A stretch of 49,229 nt of DNA. It comes from Krasilnikovozyma curviuscula (Eukaryota > Basidiomycota > Tremellomycetes > Cystofilobasidiales > Mrakiaceae). The stretch lies in NCBI GenBank assembly GCA_014825775.1, contig MVAQ01000162.1, positions 1 to 49,229 on the forward strand, given 5' to 3'. The translations under genes and the position numbers were made by a program. Of the stretch, positions 46,213 to 49,229 are shown piece by piece (position 1 is the first letter of the stretch; each line of letters starts with the position of its first letter). The notes under the pieces were generated by a model. That model made no database searches. It saw only the letters and a program-made list of their open reading frames with translations, and was not told the origin of the DNA.

Positions 46213-49200
46213 ATGGCTGACTCCTATCTGTCCGACATCGACATGAATGTAGACATCGCACCTCATTCATCCTCGAGCCCATTGAAGAGGAAGGGATCTC
46301 CAGGTAAGACTCTGCCTTCTATTACTTCATTTAGCTCGTTGGGACGCGTAGCTAACCCCTCAGATGCTACTATTCTGCTTTTCCCTTCTTTTCCCACATC
46401 CAGCTCTTACCGAATCATCTGAACTCTCTGCTTTGTCTGATGGGGAGGAGCTCGTTCTCAAAGTCGAGCCCAAGAAGCGGAAACTGTGCGAGGAAGCTCT
46501 TCCTACACCCAAAAAATCAGGTCCAGGTGCGTGCACTGCAGCTTTCCATGCCTTCTCTCCAGACCCTTTTTGTACATACTGATCTTGAAGTCTTCTTTCC
46601 TTTTTGGTATTACAGTCGAACTCAACGGTGCCAAACTTGTTTTCAAGCAGAAGCCCTCCTATACCGCTTCACTGCTGCAAACGACTCAAGGTACGTTTAG
46701 ATTCGCTGTACCTAGGCTGTATCTTTCTAACCTTTTTTGAATCTGCAGAACTTGTCGAATTCCAAGTCTACCTCAAAAACGTTACCGCTACCTTGACTGC
46801 CTTTGAGGACAAACACATTGGTTTAGTCGTCAAGCTAGCCCACGAGAGGTGCGCGTTCTAGACAGAAATTGATATCTCTTTCAGCTGCACATCGTACTCA
46901 CCTCTAATCTTCTGATCATTCTTGCTGGTGGACTGCTGTAGTGAGAAGACTTCTAAGAACCTGGCCAAGGCTATCAAAGAAAAACTCGGTGCTTCAGGTG
47001 CGTTTCTCTTCCAGCCACCTCGCGAAATAACAAAAATCAACTATCGCCCCTGACGCATCGCGAGCTGATCATGCAAAAATCAACCTTTCTCTCAATGTAG
47101 AGCTTATTCTTCCCAGCTTGATTGAGACCCTCATCGAAGCTCATCTCACGAGGAACAATTACGGATTCACCAGTAGTGATCTTAGTAACGACCCAAAAGC
47201 GAAGGTACCACTAGTACGGCTTAATTCTCACATAAATTATATCTCGAGTCATGTCTAATGCTCTTCTCTTTTCGTCTCAGGGTCTTACAATCTTCAGATG
47301 GGAAGCAAAGGATGCCTCAACGCACTTGCCAGCCGAAGAGCTGGACAACATTAACGCGCGCGCTGAAGAACGTCGAAAGGCACGAGAAGGCGTTGAGGCA
47401 ATCGCTGCTAAACTGTCATGGGCAGAAAAGGTTAAGTTACTTGGTGGTGAAAAGGTACGTGCCATCTGCTCCCTTCATCCTTCTTCCCCCCTGGCCCACA
47501 CACACCTACGCCAGCCATTCTGATAGATCCTTTGACTGCTTTGTCACTACAGGTAACCAAACCAGCTGCTAAAGTCGCTGCTCCAAAGCCTTTGCCTAAA
47601 CCAAAAGCTGTCGTGGCTGGTCCATCAACGGAAGCCTCATCTTCATCACCAACCAAGAAGGAAAAGAAAGAAAAGGTCGAGGTAAGCCTGATCCGAATGA
47701 CAATCCACTTCACTTCATAGCTTATTGTTCTTTGTTTTTGTCTTCTTACCCAGACCGAAGAACAAAAGCAGGTCCGACTGGAGAAGGAGGCCAAAGCTAT
47801 CCAAAAGAAGGCTGAGCAGGAAGCCAAAAAAGCAGAGCAGGAGGAGAAGGCAGCCAAGAGGAAAGCCGAGGCGGACAAGAAAGCCGCTGAAGTTGAAGCG
47901 AAGAAGGCGCAGGAGGATAAGGTGAAGGCAGTTGTCCAGAAGCAGGCAAACATGATGAATATGTTTGTCAAGAAGCCTGCTCAGCCAAAGCGAGCTGTCT
48001 TGACGACGTCTGCGTTACGTGAGTTTTCCTTTTTCCATCAACGTGTCACTCTGAACTGACACGATCTTTTGACTTCGTCGCGATATGTTTTCGTCTCATC
48101 TCTATTGTGACGACAGCCACCGTCTCCGACTTCGAGGGGGCTTTCTTGCCCTTCGTCATGAGGAAAAACTTGACGCTTGCTCCTTTGAATCCCGTCAAGG
48201 AGAAGTGGGAAAAGAACGTATCAAAGGCTGCTGGAAAAATGGACGTTGATTGGGAGTCAGCCTCTCCTGAAGGTGCGCTATGCTGTTCTTCACCATTCCA
48301 TGATGTGTGACTATCCTTCGTCTAACACATATTTTTGCAATGACCCTCCAGTTCTACTCAAAGACTTCCTTTCACACATCCCTAAAATTTCCCTCCCCCG
48401 CTCTTATCAGTTTGCCAACCGTATCAAGTCCGGACCAGCTGCATCGTCTGTCCGTGAGGTTATCCAGGCGTCAGTCGAGGCTGAGATCTCTGGGAATGGC
48501 GATCCTCACAGGATCAAGGAACAGTTCAAAAACTTGAAACTGTACCCGAGAAAGCTGTTGCAGTTCCATGAAGATGCTCGACCCCCAATGAATGGTAAGT
48601 TGCGAAAGCTGTGCTTTAATACCACGAGTATGGCTAATGAATCTCTGCAATATTGTATATCGACTCTTTTAGGTACTTGGACTAGATCCTCCAACTGCGT
48701 CGGACCCAGAACGCCGTTCGCTCAAGATATTGCGTTCGACTACTCGTACGACTCCGCGTCAGACTGGGAAGACGACGAAGAAGGAGAGGACGTTTTTGAT
48801 GGAGTCGTCGCCAAAGCCGAGGCCGGTGAAGGCGATATGTGGGATACAGATGAAGACGACGGCTCGTTCCGAGGAGGTGACGAGAGCGATGATGGCTGGA
48901 TGGTGGATGAAGATGAAGAGGACGCTGAGAACGGTGGTCCAGTGGCCATTGATGTCGATGCCCCTAAAGTAGCTTCACCTGTCAAACTCACCGATAAGCT
49001 TAGGTTGGAAAAGGCGGCAAAGAAGAAGAAGAACGCCTTCAAGCCGTTGGTGCCCTTCATTCGTGGTCCTTTGTGGGAAGAACCTCTCGGTACTAGTGCG
49101 TGGGATGGGTTCGATTCTTACCGTATTCAGTTCTTGAATGGTAAGTTGTTTGGTTTGTCTGATAATTTGCTTGTTCTTCGCTTACTCGCTTTTTTTTTTT

Positions 49201-49229
49201 TTTTGTGTTACTTTCAGACACTCCTGTCG
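46213..49229 (+). CDS. CAC1: Chromatin assembly factor 1 large subunit (3'-partial)
   Basis: The large subunit of CAF-1, which places new H3-H4 on DNA behind the replication fork through PCNA. Exons: 46213-46303, 46404-46526, 46616-46690, 46749-46848, 46942-46997, 47101-47204, 47281-47454, 47553-47681, 47754-48018, 48117-48272, 48352-48594, 48673-49140, and 49218 to beyond the window. In order: an acidic/Ser N-terminus, a helical region (FQVYLKNVTATLTAFEDKHI), a KER coiled region of Lys/Glu/Arg (about 47760-47940), a PIP-box-like QANMMNMFVKKP, the block VSDFEGAFLPFVMRKNLTLA, and the conserved core LKLYPRKLLQFHEDARPPMN then GTWTRSSNCVGPRTPFAQD, followed by DYSYDSASDWEDDEEGED, the ED acidic domain that binds histones. 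The C-terminal winged helix lies outside the window. Confidence 0.92.

Overview
This is nuclear DNA of a fungus, almost certainly a basidiomycete yeast of the Tremellomycetes (Cryptococcus/Kwoniella-like; inference). Nearly every gene is cut by short introns, mostly 45-90 bases, with GTGAGT/GTAAGT-type donors, CTGAC/CTAAC-type branch sites and CAG/TAG acceptors. Coding exons can be as small as 5-9 bases, genes are densely packed on both strands, and the gene set (Rit1, F-box/WD40, Cox9, Pap1, Cdc55, Erg12) is fungal. I rebuilt 23 protein-coding genes by joining exons in phase; every complete model gives a total length divisible by three with no internal stop. I saw no tRNA, rRNA, transposon or CRISPR array.

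Layout. 1-912: 3' part of an unknown low-complexity gene (+). 1328-2877: pyridoxal kinase (-). 3214-4792: U5 snRNP 40K WD40 protein (-), divergent from poly(A) polymerase PAP1 (4994-8020, +). 8639-10533: RIT1, initiator-tRNA ribosyl-phosphate transferase (-), divergent from a dienelactone hydrolase (11059-12373, +). 12511-14159: CtBP-like 2-hydroxyacid dehydrogenase (-). 14617-18175: large F-box/WD40 protein (-). 18232-19278: cupin with a C-terminal membrane segment (-). 19534-21377: ER-type J-protein (-), divergent from a CobW/ZNG1 metallochaperone GTPase (21501-23278, +). 23616-24182: COX9 (-). 24866-25832 and 26071-27299: a nitroreductase and a short-chain dehydrogenase in tandem (+). 27905-30401: PP2A B subunit CDC55 (+). 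31002-32129: ESCRT-III VPS20 (-), divergent from GARP subunit VPS51 (32631-33291, +). 33403-35236: class I aminotransferase (-). 35458-37088: DUF1295-type membrane protein (-). 37989-40396: disordered protein with NPYSP repeats (+). 40673-44100: a single reading frame joining cystathionine beta-lyase to mevalonate kinase (+). 44220-46058: replication factor C subunit RFC2 (-), divergent from chromatin assembly factor large subunit CAC1 (46213 to the window end, +).

The most striking item is the cystathionine beta-lyase/mevalonate kinase fusion: an exon with no stop and no in-frame ATG at the junction runs from the PLP enzyme into the ATP-binding N-lobe of the kinase, joining methionine/cysteine metabolism to sterol-isoprenoid synthesis in one predicted polypeptide of about 857 residues. 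A second coherent pair is RFC2-CAC1: two PCNA-linked replication genes transcribed apart from a 154-base region that holds an ACGCGT (MluI cell-cycle box) site. Otherwise the window is mostly housekeeping genes, with several divergent pairs that may share promoters.
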